DNA of 64,000 nucleotides, from assembly GCF_000739615.1 (NCBI RefSeq), contig NZ_BATP01000002.1, forward strand, positions 1-64,000, read 5' to 3'. Below are positions 1 to 8,194 of this stretch, piece by piece. The notes beneath the pieces are model-generated. The model did not search any database. It worked only from the letters and a program-made list of their open reading frames with translations, and was not told the DNA's origin. The position numbers and the translations under genes were made by a program. This stretch comes from Haloferula sp. BvORR071. Lineage in GTDB: Bacteria > Verrucomicrobiota > Verrucomicrobiia > Verrucomicrobiales > Akkermansiaceae. The stretch's first letter is position 1, and each line of letters starts with the position of its first letter.

Positions 1-48
1 CATGCCGATCAAGGCCACTACGATTGTATTGAAGAGACTCGCTTTCAT
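1..48 (-). CDS. 5' end of a secreted or membrane protein (partial)
   Basis: Only the first 16 codons lie in the window, from an ATG at 48 read leftward (MKASLFNTIVVALIGM). The short basic start followed by a hydrophobic run looks like the beginning of a signal peptide or membrane anchor. It begins 21 bases after the stop of the secreted protein gene on the same strand, so the two may be co-transcribed. The function cannot be told from so little sequence. Confidence 0.45.
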   Translation of the reverse strand, partial: MKASLFNTIVVALIGM

Positions 49-69
49 GACTTGAATGCTGTTAGGGGC

Positions 70-1005
70 TTACTTTTTGTCGTCGTCGTCATCGTCGCTG
101 GCCTCCGGGGCCTGACGCACCACCCGCATGTTCACGTCGGGCTGCAACTCGCCATCGATCAGGCGTCCCTTGGAGGTGAAGGTGAAGGTATCCTTGTCCT
201 CGAATGAGAGGAGCTGGTTGGCGCTGGTTTCCTCGCCATCGGCGGTAGTTCCCTCGGTGCGGATCATCCAGCCCTCGTCGATAGGCGTCCATTCGCCTTT
301 GGAGAAGCCGCCGCCATCATCGAAGGACCACCAGGTGATCTTCTTCTTAGAGGGGTCCCAGCCGATGCGGATGTCGGTGCTGACCTCCTTGGAATCGGAG
401 GCGGTGGCCAGCATCTCGCCTTTAAGGTATTTGCCGGTGTCGTCCCAGCCGAAGGCAATGTCGAGGCGCATGCCGTTGGCTTCGGCGGTCCAATCGCCCT
501 TGAGCTGCTTGGCCAGGATCGCGAGATGGCCGGCGGTGTCGCTAACGTCGCCGAGATCGCGGGTGCTGGCGATCTGCCAGACGCCCTTGTCATTCTTTTG
601 CAAGACGGCGGTATAGGACATTGATTGCGGCGCGTCGTCCTCGTCGGGCGAGGTCAAATGCACGGTGCCGTCCTCAATGGCGAGATCCTTGCCAACGATC
701 CGCACGGTATCAACCTCGACAGCCATTTTTGGGGCATCCGGTGCGGCGAAGATCGCTTCGTAGCGCGCCTGGATGTCCTCGCGGCCGGAGGTGACATCGT
801 CCGCCTTGAGGTCGGCGATCTCACCATTCTCGGTGAAGAGCGCTGCCACGGCGGCGGCGTCCTTCTTGTTGTAGGCTGCGACAAAGTCGGAGGCGGCCTT
901 GTGCAAACCAACGATTTCGGGGGACTCTTCCTGGGCCTGCAGATGCGGGCTGGAAGAGAAGAGCAGGGCCGAACTGAGGCCGGCGTACAGGAGCGTGGTT
1001 TTCAT
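70..1005 (-). CDS. Secreted NTF2-like (SnoaL/DUF4440-type) protein
   Basis: This is a 311-residue protein with a clear signal peptide (residues 1 to about 24, ending in LQAQ). Residues about 30-150 look like an NTF2-like fold of the SnoaL/DUF4440 type: the helix 'AASDFVAAYNKKDAAAVAAL', the segment 'FTENGEIAD', and a later strand set around 'LQKNDKGVWQIASTRD'. Residues about 160-300 form a second beta-rich domain with many Trp and Gly. The C-terminus is a run of acidic residues ending in two lysines. NTF2-like proteins of this class bind small ligands or are enzymes of unknown substrate, and no catalytic set is recognisable here. A perfect inverted repeat lies about 90 bp upstream of the start and is a candidate operator. 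The product is probably periplasmic. Confidence 0.7.
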   Translation of the reverse strand: MKTTLLYAGLSSALLFSSSPHLQAQEESPEIVGLHKAASDFVAAYNKKDAAAVAALFTENGEIADLKADDVTSGREDIQARYEAIFAAPDAPKMAVEVDTVRIVGKDLAIEDGTVHLTSPDEDDAPQSMSYTAVLQKNDKGVWQIASTRDLGDVSDTAGHLAILAKQLKGDWTAEANGMRLDIAFGWDDTGKYLKGEMLATASDSKEVSTDIRIGWDPSKKKITWWSFDDGGGFSKGEWTPIDEGWMIRTEGTTADGEETSANQLLSFEDKDTFTFTSKGRLIDGELQPDVNMRVVRQAPEASDDDDDDKK

Positions 1006-1096
1006 GGAACGAGGAACGAAGTTTTCCCCGGAACGGGCAGAGACATGATGCAGTCACCGCTCGGTTCTGGTGGTCCTCTCCGGCATAGCTGGAAAA

Positions 1097-1122
1097 ACCA
1101 AAGTAGAGTATACTACTTTGGT
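1097..1122. promoter_or_regulatory. Perfect inverted repeat, candidate operator
   Basis: ACCAAAGTAG, six bases (AGTATA), then CTACTTTGGT: perfect 10-bp arms in a locally AT-rich stretch. It sits 92-117 bp upstream of the secreted NTF2-like protein start and beyond the 3' end of the histidine kinase. Short loop, AT-rich arms and lack of a T-run favour a dimeric repressor site over a terminator. The binding protein is unknown. Confidence 0.5.
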
Positions 1123-1205
1123 GCAATGCCATCGCCACGACTTGCGATGAGAATAGTTAACTCTCGGGAAGCTTACCCGGGATAATGCGGGTCCCCGGGA
1201 TCTAC

Positions 1206-3389
1206 TCAGGCTTGCTCTTGCACGGTCGCGGGAATGTCCAAGTGGAATACCGCGCCCCCTTCCGCATGGGGCTCCGCCCGGAGGCGTCCGCCGTGGGCGG
1301 CCACGATTGAGCGGCAGATCGCCAGACCCATGCCCAAGCCCTGGGCTTTGGTGGTATAGAAGGGTTCGAACAGTCGTTCGATGTCTTCCGGTAGCCCGAT
1401 CCCGGAATCCCGCACCGCCAGCCGGACGATGCCATCTTTCTCTGAGGTGGAGATCACCACGTGACGGCTGCCGCCGGGCTTCTCCATTGTCGCTTCGGCG
1501 GCGTTGAGCACGAGATTGAGGAGGATCTGCTGGAGCTGGACCCGGTCGCCCGACACCAGTGGCAGATCATCGGCGAGGTCAGTGCTCACTGTGACGCCGC
1601 GTCCTAACAAGTCGGTATGAGTCAGGTGCAGGACCTGGGTGACGATGTCATTGAAGGAGACCGGCAGCATCTGCGTCTCGCCACGCTTCAGCAGGGCGCG
1701 CAGGCGCTGGATCACTTCACCGGCGCGGCGGTCTTCATCCACGATGTCGGAGAGGATCTCCTTCACCTCGACGAGGTCGGGCGGGCTCTGGGCGAGCATC
1801 CGTTGGGCGGCTTGGGCATTGGCCAGGATGATCGCCAGGGGCTGGTTGAGCTCGTGCGCCAAGGAGCCGGAGAGTTCGCTCAAGGTAGTCACGCGGGTCA
1901 CGTGGGCCAGCTCATCGCGATGCCGTCGGGCCTCCGCTTCCGCTTCCCGGCGCGCGGAGATATCGACGATCACGCTGAGGATCAGGATGCCTTCCGGGCT
2001 TTCGACCGGGGTGATGCTGATCTCCACGGGGAACTCGCTGCCATCCTTGCGCCGTGCGAAGCGCTCGCGCCCGCCGCTCATGCCGAGGGCCCTGGGAGCT
2101 TTTTGGAAGCCGGGCCGGGAATTGCCCGAGGCCCGGCGGTGGCGTTCCGGGACCAACAGGTCCGCGGATTGGCCGAGTAACTCGCCGGGAGCAAAGCCGA
2201 ACATCTCATCGGCGCGCTGGTTCGTGAGGAGGATGGAGCCTTCCGCATTGGCGAGGACCACTCCATTGGGCGAGGAATCCACCGAAAGGCGGAAGCGCTC
2301 GTGCATCATCTGGCGCTCGGTAACGTCGATCGAGACGGTGCGCATCCGCAGGGGCTTGTGGTGGGGGTCATATTCGACCTTGCCGCGGGCCTCGATCCAG
2401 TGGCGCGCTTCCGCGGGAACCACCACCCGGTAGTTGGCGTGAAAGCTGCCATCGCCTTTGACGGCCGCATCCAGTTCGCGGCGAGTGGGTTCCCGGTCAT
2501 CGGGGTGCAGGGTGGCGAGGAAGTCGTCGAGAGTCACGATTGCTTGGGCAGGCACTCCGTAGAGCTGGCGGCCGCGGGGATCCATCGAGATCGAGTTGTC
2601 GGCGATATTCCACTGCCAGAAGGCGATACGGGCGGTGTTTGCGGCGAGCTGCATGCTCTCCGCGTTTTCCCGCAAGGTGGCGGCCATGGCTGCGGAGCGC
2701 TTCAGGTCGCGGCTGCTCTCGTAGCCCATCGCGGCCAGCAGCAGGCAGAAGGGCAGGCTGATCAGATAGGGCATGGGCACCGTGCCGGTGTGGATCAGGA
2801 CGCCTTGCAGCAAGGCCGTGGCGATGAAGATCACTACGCCGCCGCCCATGAGCAGGGCCCGGCGCTTTGAATCCGGGTCTCCTTTGCTCCATAAGCGCAG
2901 GGAGGCATCGAAGGCGAAGACCAGCAACAGCAAGGTGCTCGCCTCCGCAAGCCGGGTGCGCTGGCTGAAGACCGCATCCGCGACCTTTACCGATGATCCC
3001 AGGAAGTGGATCTCCCGCAGGCCGAGGATCTTCTCGTGGTTCAGATTCGGATAGAACCAGAAGTTCATGGCCAGGCAGACCATGCGGACCGACAGGGCCA
3101 GGGTGCCAAGCCAGCGCCGGCCGGTGCCAAAGGACCAATCGACGAAGCCGACGATGGCGACGAAGGCGGTGTAGATCGGTAAGTGAATCCAGCGGACCGT
3201 GCGCCCGAAGTATTCCGGAGTCGGGGCATACATCGCGGCCAATTCGCCGGCGGCGATCCCCGCGATCGAGAGCGCCAGCAGGGTGACCCAGGGGGCGGCC
3301 TTGTTGCTGCTGCGGGCCAGCCATTGGATTGCCGCGAGCATCAGGCAGGCACCGATCATCGTCTGCCAAAGAATCTGAACGGTGCTCAT
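1206..3389 (-). CDS. Membrane-bound PAS sensor histidine kinase
   Basis: About 727 residues from the ATG at 3389. The longer in-frame extension to 3509 is low-complexity and lacks a membrane-like start. The N-terminal 220 residues hold about seven hydrophobic segments. Two PAS regions follow (about 250-350, and about 366-470 with 'SVDSSPNGVVLANAEGSILL'). The kinase core has an H-box 'GSLAHELNQPLAIILANAQA' (His near 511), an N-box 'QILLNLVLNAAEA' near 624, G1 'DSGIGLP' near 660 and G2 'GLGMGLAICRS' near 685. The H-box is of the FixL/DctB type. It should autophosphorylate and pass phosphate to a separate response regulator, but no regulator gene adjoins it, so it is an orphan here. The signal is unknown. 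Confidence 0.9.
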   Translation of the reverse strand: MSTVQILWQTMIGACLMLAAIQWLARSSNKAAPWVTLLALSIAGIAAGELAAMYAPTPEYFGRTVRWIHLPIYTAFVAIVGFVDWSFGTGRRWLGTLALSVRMVCLAMNFWFYPNLNHEKILGLREIHFLGSSVKVADAVFSQRTRLAEASTLLLLVFAFDASLRLWSKGDPDSKRRALLMGGGVVIFIATALLQGVLIHTGTVPMPYLISLPFCLLLAAMGYESSRDLKRSAAMAATLRENAESMQLAANTARIAFWQWNIADNSISMDPRGRQLYGVPAQAIVTLDDFLATLHPDDREPTRRELDAAVKGDGSFHANYRVVVPAEARHWIEARGKVEYDPHHKPLRMRTVSIDVTERQMMHERFRLSVDSSPNGVVLANAEGSILLTNQRADEMFGFAPGELLGQSADLLVPERHRRASGNSRPGFQKAPRALGMSGGRERFARRKDGSEFPVEISITPVESPEGILILSVIVDISARREAEAEARRHRDELAHVTRVTTLSELSGSLAHELNQPLAIILANAQAAQRMLAQSPPDLVEVKEILSDIVDEDRRAGEVIQRLRALLKRGETQMLPVSFNDIVTQVLHLTHTDLLGRGVTVSTDLADDLPLVSGDRVQLQQILLNLVLNAAEATMEKPGGSRHVVISTSEKDGIVRLAVRDSGIGLPEDIERLFEPFYTTKAQGLGMGLAICRSIVAAHGGRLRAEPHAEGGAVFHLDIPATVQEQA

Positions 3390-3571
3390 GCGGGCGACTG
3401 CGGAACCGGAAAAAGGCGGTGCCCCGGTCCTAGGGCTAAAAGGGAAGATTGTCGAGTTATCAAGGATACTTCGGCAAAGGCCGCCCGGGGCCATTAAACT
3501 AAAGTACAATGGCGGGTGATCGCGGTCTCTGGCAGTTTCGGGGCCGCTCTAGCAGAAGAAGCATCCATTCC

Positions 3572-4096
3572 ATGATTCCTGCCATCTCAATCCCACGCCA
3601 GGCCCTGCGTGCGTGGACCCGGCTACCGGTGGCGGCCGCGGTTTTCATCCCGGCGAATGTTCACGCCTCGCTGCTCCATGGCGAGACGCTCGACAAGGTC
3701 GCCGATGTGCTCTCCTGGGTCGTCCTCGTCCTCGTGCCGGTCGTCGGCATCGTCGTCTTCTGGCTGGTGCACATCCTGCCGGAGAAAATCGCCGAGAAGA
3801 AGGGGCACCCGCAGGCGAAGGCGATCCAGTGCCTGTGCCTGCTCTCGCTGGCCTTCGGCGGCCTGCTGTGGCCGATCGCCTGGCTCTGGGCCTACACCAA
3901 GCCGGTGCTGCACAAGCTGGCCTACGGGACGGATGTGGATCACTCGCACGGTCATGGCGATGCCAAGACAGAGGTGAAGGCCGAGGGGGAGGCCAAGCCA
4001 TCCAAGGGCAAGCAGCCGACGGATGAAGTCGAGAATCTGCGCGCTCGCGTCGCTGAACTCGAAGCCAAACTCAAACAGGGGGACGACCAAGCCTGA
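3572..4096 (+). CDS. DUF3302 (YiaW-like) inner-membrane protein
   Basis: 174 residues from the ATG at 3572. Two strong membrane helices lie at about 46-68 and 84-105, followed by a His-rich patch (DHSHGHGD) and a charged coiled-coil-like tail ending 'VENLRARVAELEAKLKQ'. The helical part resembles DUF3302 proteins such as E. coli YiaW, which is encoded beside the membrane-fusion protein YiaV. The same order is seen here, with the HlyD-type gene starting two bases after this stop. It is probably a small accessory subunit of the export system. Its exact role is unknown even in E. coli. Confidence 0.75.
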   Translation: MIPAISIPRQALRAWTRLPVAAAVFIPANVHASLLHGETLDKVADVLSWVVLVLVPVVGIVVFWLVHILPEKIAEKKGHPQAKAIQCLCLLSLAFGGLLWPIAWLWAYTKPVLHKLAYGTDVDHSHGHGDAKTEVKAEGEAKPSKGKQPTDEVENLRARVAELEAKLKQGDDQA

Positions 4097-4097
4097 C

Positions 4098-5282
4098 ATG
4101 GATATCTTGCTTCTAGGAATCTACGCGTTCTTCGTCTGGCTGATCTTCATCAAGCTGAAGTGGCTGCCTTGGAACATCACCAGCCAGGTGATCGTGGTGA
4201 CCATCCCGATCATCGCGCTGACCACCTTGATCCTGCTGCTGAATATTTTCGCGCCTTCCTCATCGGACGTGCGGGCGATGAACTACGTGATCCCAATCGT
4301 GCCGCGGGTGACCGGTCAGGTCACAGAGGTTCCGATCGAGCCGAACCGCCCGATCAAGAAGGGCGACGTGTTGTTCAAGATGGATCCGGAGCCCTTCGAG
4401 GCGGCGGTGAAGCTTGCCGAGTCCAACCTGGAGGAGGCGAAGGTCGCCCTAGTTACCGCGGAGGCAGGACAACGCGGGCTGGAATTTGAGCTCAAGAATG
4501 CCCAGGCCCAGAAGGCGGCGCTGGTAGCCCAGATGGAGCTCTCGCAGAAGCGGGTGAACCAGTTCACCACACTGGCGGGAGCCGGTGCCGGTCGCGGTGC
4601 GGACCTCGAATCCGCGCAGGCCCAGCTTGCGAGTTACCAGAGCCAGATCGTGGGCGCGGAAGCCGTCGAGTCCCAGGTGAAGCAGAAGCTCGGGGCGCTG
4701 ACTGCCACGGGTGAACTCGACACGGTGGCCAAGGCCAAGACGAAGATCGCGCAGTCCGAGGCCGCCTTGCGGAGCGCGAAGTACGACTTGGAAGGCTGCG
4801 TGCACACCGCGCCGGCAGATGGGCGCGTGGCCAACCTCGCGCTGCGGCCGGGGGTGCGCGCGACTCAATTCGCGACCATGCCCGTGATGAGCTTCATCGA
4901 GGACAAGGACCAATGGCTGCTGGCCTTTTTCCGTCAGAACGAATTGCGCTACGTGGAGCCGGGGAATGAGGCTGAGATTTTCCTGGAGACCTATCCCGGC
5001 AAGATCATCAAGTGCAAGGTGGACTCGATCCTGTGGGCCACCGCCCAAGGCCAGATGCCGATCAACGGCAACCTGCCGAATACCTTGCCCGTGTCCATGC
5101 CCGAGCAACGCATCGCGGTGCGCTTGCTGGTGAACCCTGAGGACAAGGAATTGTTCCTGGCGGCCGGTGCGCGCGGTGCCGGTGCCATCTTCACCGAGCA
5201 TGGCACCTTCACGCACATCCTGCGCAAGGTCTTCCTGCGTGTCTCGACCAAGACCGATTGGTTCGTGCTGAAACTCCACTAG
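4098..5282 (+). CDS. HlyD/EmrA-type membrane fusion protein
   Basis: 394 residues from the ATG at 4098, almost touching the upstream stop, which implies translational coupling. Two N-terminal hydrophobic segments (about 3-20 and 28-50) precede the biotinyl-lipoyl-like half-motif 'VTGQVTEVPIEPNRPIKKGD', a long alpha-helical hairpin (about 105-230), and the second half 'APADGRVANLALRPGVRA'. A beta-barrel region follows. This is the usual order of periplasmic adaptor proteins. The paired N-terminal helices match YiaV/AaeA-like members more than RND adaptors. It should bridge the inner membrane to the TolC-like channel encoded next. No ABC, MFS or RND transporter gene is next to it. Confidence 0.88.
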   Translation: MDILLLGIYAFFVWLIFIKLKWLPWNITSQVIVVTIPIIALTTLILLLNIFAPSSSDVRAMNYVIPIVPRVTGQVTEVPIEPNRPIKKGDVLFKMDPEPFEAAVKLAESNLEEAKVALVTAEAGQRGLEFELKNAQAQKAALVAQMELSQKRVNQFTTLAGAGAGRGADLESAQAQLASYQSQIVGAEAVESQVKQKLGALTATGELDTVAKAKTKIAQSEAALRSAKYDLEGCVHTAPADGRVANLALRPGVRATQFATMPVMSFIEDKDQWLLAFFRQNELRYVEPGNEAEIFLETYPGKIIKCKVDSILWATAQGQMPINGNLPNTLPVSMPEQRIAVRLLVNPEDKELFLAAGARGAGAIFTEHGTFTHILRKVFLRVSTKTDWFVLKLH

Positions 5283-5291
5283 GCCCAGCCC

Positions 5292-6773
5292 ATGAAATGC
5301 ACCCTGATCTCCGGCAGCTTGGCCTGCTTTGCGGTGGCGGCCTGCGCCTTGAAGACGCCGCCTACCAAGGAGGACATCCTCACCAGCATCCATGCGAAGG
5401 TTCCCGGAAGCTTCAGCGCCAGCCACGGCAGCGGGCCGATCGTGCCGAACTGGATCTCCAGCTTCAATGATCCGGAGCTGACCAACCTGGTGAACTATGC
5501 GGTGGCGCGGAATCCGGACCTTACCGCCGCGGCCGCCAAGGTGGAAGCCTCGCGCCATGCGGTGACGGTTGCCAGCGGGGCGCTCTATCCGCGCGCGGGG
5601 ATCAAGGTCATGGGCCAGCACGAGGGTCGCGAGATCCTGAACGATGGGCCCCAGATCACTCCCCCGGACCTCGGGAGCTCCGGGGAGGACAACAGTGGCG
5701 GTGCGCCCTCGACCGACCGGGGCAGTGACAATACCTCGATCCGCTGGGTCGGTGGGCTGGGCTTCGGCGCCTCCTGGGAAGCCGATGTCTGGGGCCGCGT
5801 CGGCTCGAAAAGTGCGGCGGCGCAGGCCGATGCCGATGCTGCGGAGGCGGACTACCTGTATGCGCGCCAGTCGCTCGCGGCGGCGGTGGCACGGGCCTAT
5901 ATCTCGGCGATCGAAGCTTCCCAGCAGGCGGCGAATGCCCGCGAGGCGATCGGCCTCTACAATGACTACCTCAATCTAACCGGCATCCGCAAGGAGCAGG
6001 GCCACGCCAGTGACTTCGAGATAAGCCAGATCAAGTCCCGCACTGCCGGGGCGCAGGACACCCTTCATGCCGCGGAGGCCGCGCGTGCAAAGGCGATCCG
6101 CGGCATTGAGGTGATCACCGCCCAGTATCCGTCGGGCCGCTTGAGCACGCGCGACGATTTCCCACGGACACCGAAGACCGTGCCCGCCGGGCTGCCTTCG
6201 CAGATCTTGGAGCGTCGCCCGGACCTGATCGCCGCGGAGCGCCGCTTTGCGGCGTCCTTCCACCGCGTGGAAGAAGCCCGCACCGCCCGCCTGCCACGGT
6301 TCGCACTGAGTGCCGCGAATGGCCTCGGCAGCGCCCACCTCAACGGCGTGGGCACCCTTAGCTCCGTGACATGGACCTTGGCCGGTGGAATCACGCAGCC
6401 AATTTTCTTCGGCGGCGAGCTGAAGGCGATGCAGGATCTGCGCACGGCCGAGCAGAAGGCCGCGGCCGCCCTCTACACCAGCGCGGCGCTGCATGCCTTC
6501 GAGGACGTGGAGGACGCGCTGGCCAACGAATACTACCTGCGCATGCGCGAGGAAGCGCTCGGCGAGATGGTCAAGCAGAGCAGCGACTCGGTAAAGTATG
6601 CCCGGATGCAATTCGACCAAGGGCAGATGGACATGTTCCAGATCCTGCGCCTCGTCGGTGAGAATCTGGCCGCCAAGGTCGAGCTCACGCAAGTGCAGGC
6701 CTCGCGCTTGCGGGAGCGGGTTAACCTGCACCTCGCACTGGGCGGCGACTTCAAGGGAACTTCCTACAAGTAA
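5292..6773 (+). CDS. TolC/NodT-family outer-membrane efflux lipoprotein
   Basis: 493 residues. The N-terminus carries a lipobox (FAVAAC, Cys about residue 18), so it is probably a lipid-anchored outer-membrane factor like OprM/NodT. Two homologous halves typical of outer-membrane efflux proteins can be seen: the first begins near 'LTNLVNYAVARNPDLTAAAA' and the second near 'RRPDLIAAERRFAASFHRVE'. Each is rich in Ala, Gln and Glu heptads that would form the periplasmic tunnel. A Gly/Asp/Ser-rich insertion near residues 122-145 is unusual. It starts 9 bases after the HlyD-type gene and is the third gene of the export operon. Confidence 0.9.
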   Translation: MKCTLISGSLACFAVAACALKTPPTKEDILTSIHAKVPGSFSASHGSGPIVPNWISSFNDPELTNLVNYAVARNPDLTAAAAKVEASRHAVTVASGALYPRAGIKVMGQHEGREILNDGPQITPPDLGSSGEDNSGGAPSTDRGSDNTSIRWVGGLGFGASWEADVWGRVGSKSAAAQADADAAEADYLYARQSLAAAVARAYISAIEASQQAANAREAIGLYNDYLNLTGIRKEQGHASDFEISQIKSRTAGAQDTLHAAEAARAKAIRGIEVITAQYPSGRLSTRDDFPRTPKTVPAGLPSQILERRPDLIAAERRFAASFHRVEEARTARLPRFALSAANGLGSAHLNGVGTLSSVTWTLAGGITQPIFFGGELKAMQDLRTAEQKAAAALYTSAALHAFEDVEDALANEYYLRMREEALGEMVKQSSDSVKYARMQFDQGQMDMFQILRLVGENLAAKVELTQVQASRLRERVNLHLALGGDFKGTSYK

Positions 6774-6838
6774 ACAAAACCAGAAGCACTTCGAGACCTG
6801 CCTATCGCCCACAAGCCGGCCTGATCCAGCTCACCAAG

Positions 6839-6868
6839 CCAAGGGAACTGTTGGCGTTTTTCCCTTGG
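6839..6868 (+). terminator. Stem-loop after the export operon
   Basis: CCAAGGGAA pairs with TTCCCTTGG across a 12-base loop, 66 bp after the outer-membrane factor stop. A T-run lies in the loop and 3' arm but not after the stem, so it is a weak candidate for an intrinsic terminator. The rest of the 260-bp gap up to the antiporter shows no gene. Confidence 0.35.
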
Positions 6869-7033
6869 TGCCATCATCAGGGCCGGTCCGACCGACTTGT
6901 GGGTCATGGGCAGGATGCTGGAGTGAGCGATGTGCTCCAAATTGCCGCTTGTCCGGAGCGGCATCCGAGGCTCACGCCCGGGTCGGTTCTCAAGGGCAAA
7001 CCTTGCAGATGAACCTCCAACAGAGCTTCTCCC

Positions 7034-8128
7034 ATGAGCCCCTTGCTAAAAGAAATCCGCCACAATCCGCTGTTGTGGCTGCTGGTGTTTGTGCCTCTGG
7101 TGTTCGCCTTTCATCACCTCAGGTCGGAATCGCATACGCTGCTGTTTTTGCTGTCGGTGCTCGCGATCGTGCCGCTGGCGGCGCTGCTGAGTCACGCCAC
7201 GGAATCGGTGGCGGCGAAGACCGGAGACGCCGTCGGCGGCCTGCTCAATGCCACGCTGGGGAACCTGACGGAGCTGGTGATCGCTCTCGCCGCCCTGCGC
7301 GCCGGACAATACATGCTGGTGAAGGCGTCCATCGCTGGCGCGATCGTCACGAATACCTTGTTCATGCTGGGCGCTTCCTTCCTCCTCGGCGGCCTCAAGC
7401 ACCATGTGCAGGAATTCAACCGGGTTAGCGCGCGTCTTCAAGCAGCCCTGCTTTTCCTGGCCACGGTGGCGCTGTTGATTCCTTCGGCCATTTCCAAAGT
7501 TGACTCCGCGCCGGGGGCGCTCTTCACCCACAAGTTGAGCGTCGGGCTGTCGCTGCTGTTGATCGCGACCTACGGGCTGAGCATGTTGTTTTCGCTCAAG
7601 ACGCACCGCGGATTGTTTGCCAGCGCGGAATCCGGGGAGGCTGGTGAAGAGCCATGGCCCCTGGGTCTGGCCTTGGCCACACTGGCCGGGGTCACCGTGC
7701 TGGTCGCGCTGGTGAGCGAGGTGTTCGTGGAGTCAGTGCAGAAGGCAGCAGAGTCCTTCGGGATGAGCCAGGCCTTCGTGGGCTTCATCGTGGTGGCACT
7801 GGTCGGCGGTGCTGCGGAAATGGCCTCGGCGTTTTCCGGGGCGCGCAAGAACCGCTTGGACCTGAGCGTGGGCATCGCGCTGGGCAGCGCATCGCAGATC
7901 GCGCTCTTCGTGGCACCCGTGCTGGTGCTGTTGAGCTACGGCCTGGGCCCGACGCCGATGGATCTGCAATTCTGGCCGGGTGCGGTGGTGATGATGCTCA
8001 TCGCCACGATGACCGCCTCCCTGGTCACCAACAGTGGCCGATCGACGTGGTTCGTCGGCGTGCTGGTGCTAATGGTCTATGGGGTTTTCGCCATGACCTT
8101 GTATTTGCTGCCGCCGTCAGCCGGCTGA
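7034..8128 (+). CDS. Calcium/proton antiporter (CaCA/CAX family)
   Basis: 364 residues with about eleven hydrophobic segments. The alpha-1 repeat is well kept ('GDAVGGLLNATLGNLTELVI'). The alpha-2 repeat reads 'VVALVGGAAEMASAFSGA', followed by 'LDLSVGIALGSASQIALFVA', the usual CAX signature except that the family Gly-Asn-Ala-Ala-Glu-His is Gly-Gly-Ala-Ala-Glu-Met. The acidic residue that carries Ca2+ is kept in both repeats. It should expel Ca2+ (or Na+/K+) in exchange for protons at the inner membrane. The gene stands alone, with a 260-bp gap before it and 66 bp to the next start. Confidence 0.9.
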   Translation: MSPLLKEIRHNPLLWLLVFVPLVFAFHHLRSESHTLLFLLSVLAIVPLAALLSHATESVAAKTGDAVGGLLNATLGNLTELVIALAALRAGQYMLVKASIAGAIVTNTLFMLGASFLLGGLKHHVQEFNRVSARLQAALLFLATVALLIPSAISKVDSAPGALFTHKLSVGLSLLLIATYGLSMLFSLKTHRGLFASAESGEAGEEPWPLGLALATLAGVTVLVALVSEVFVESVQKAAESFGMSQAFVGFIVVALVGGAAEMASAFSGARKNRLDLSVGIALGSASQIALFVAPVLVLLSYGLGPTPMDLQFWPGAVVMMLIATMTASLVTNSGRSTWFVGVLVLMVYGVFAMTLYLLPPSAG

Positions 8129-8194
8129 AGCGTTGCCTCCCTGCTGATGCAATTTGCCGGTTGTCCAGTGCGGCTTCCGGGCTATCAGTCCGGC

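Noticed and set aside
4449-5621. 390-residue minus-strand frame across the HlyD-TolC junction
   Set aside because: It spans two strongly supported plus-strand genes and their junction, with low-complexity His/Arg/Leu content.
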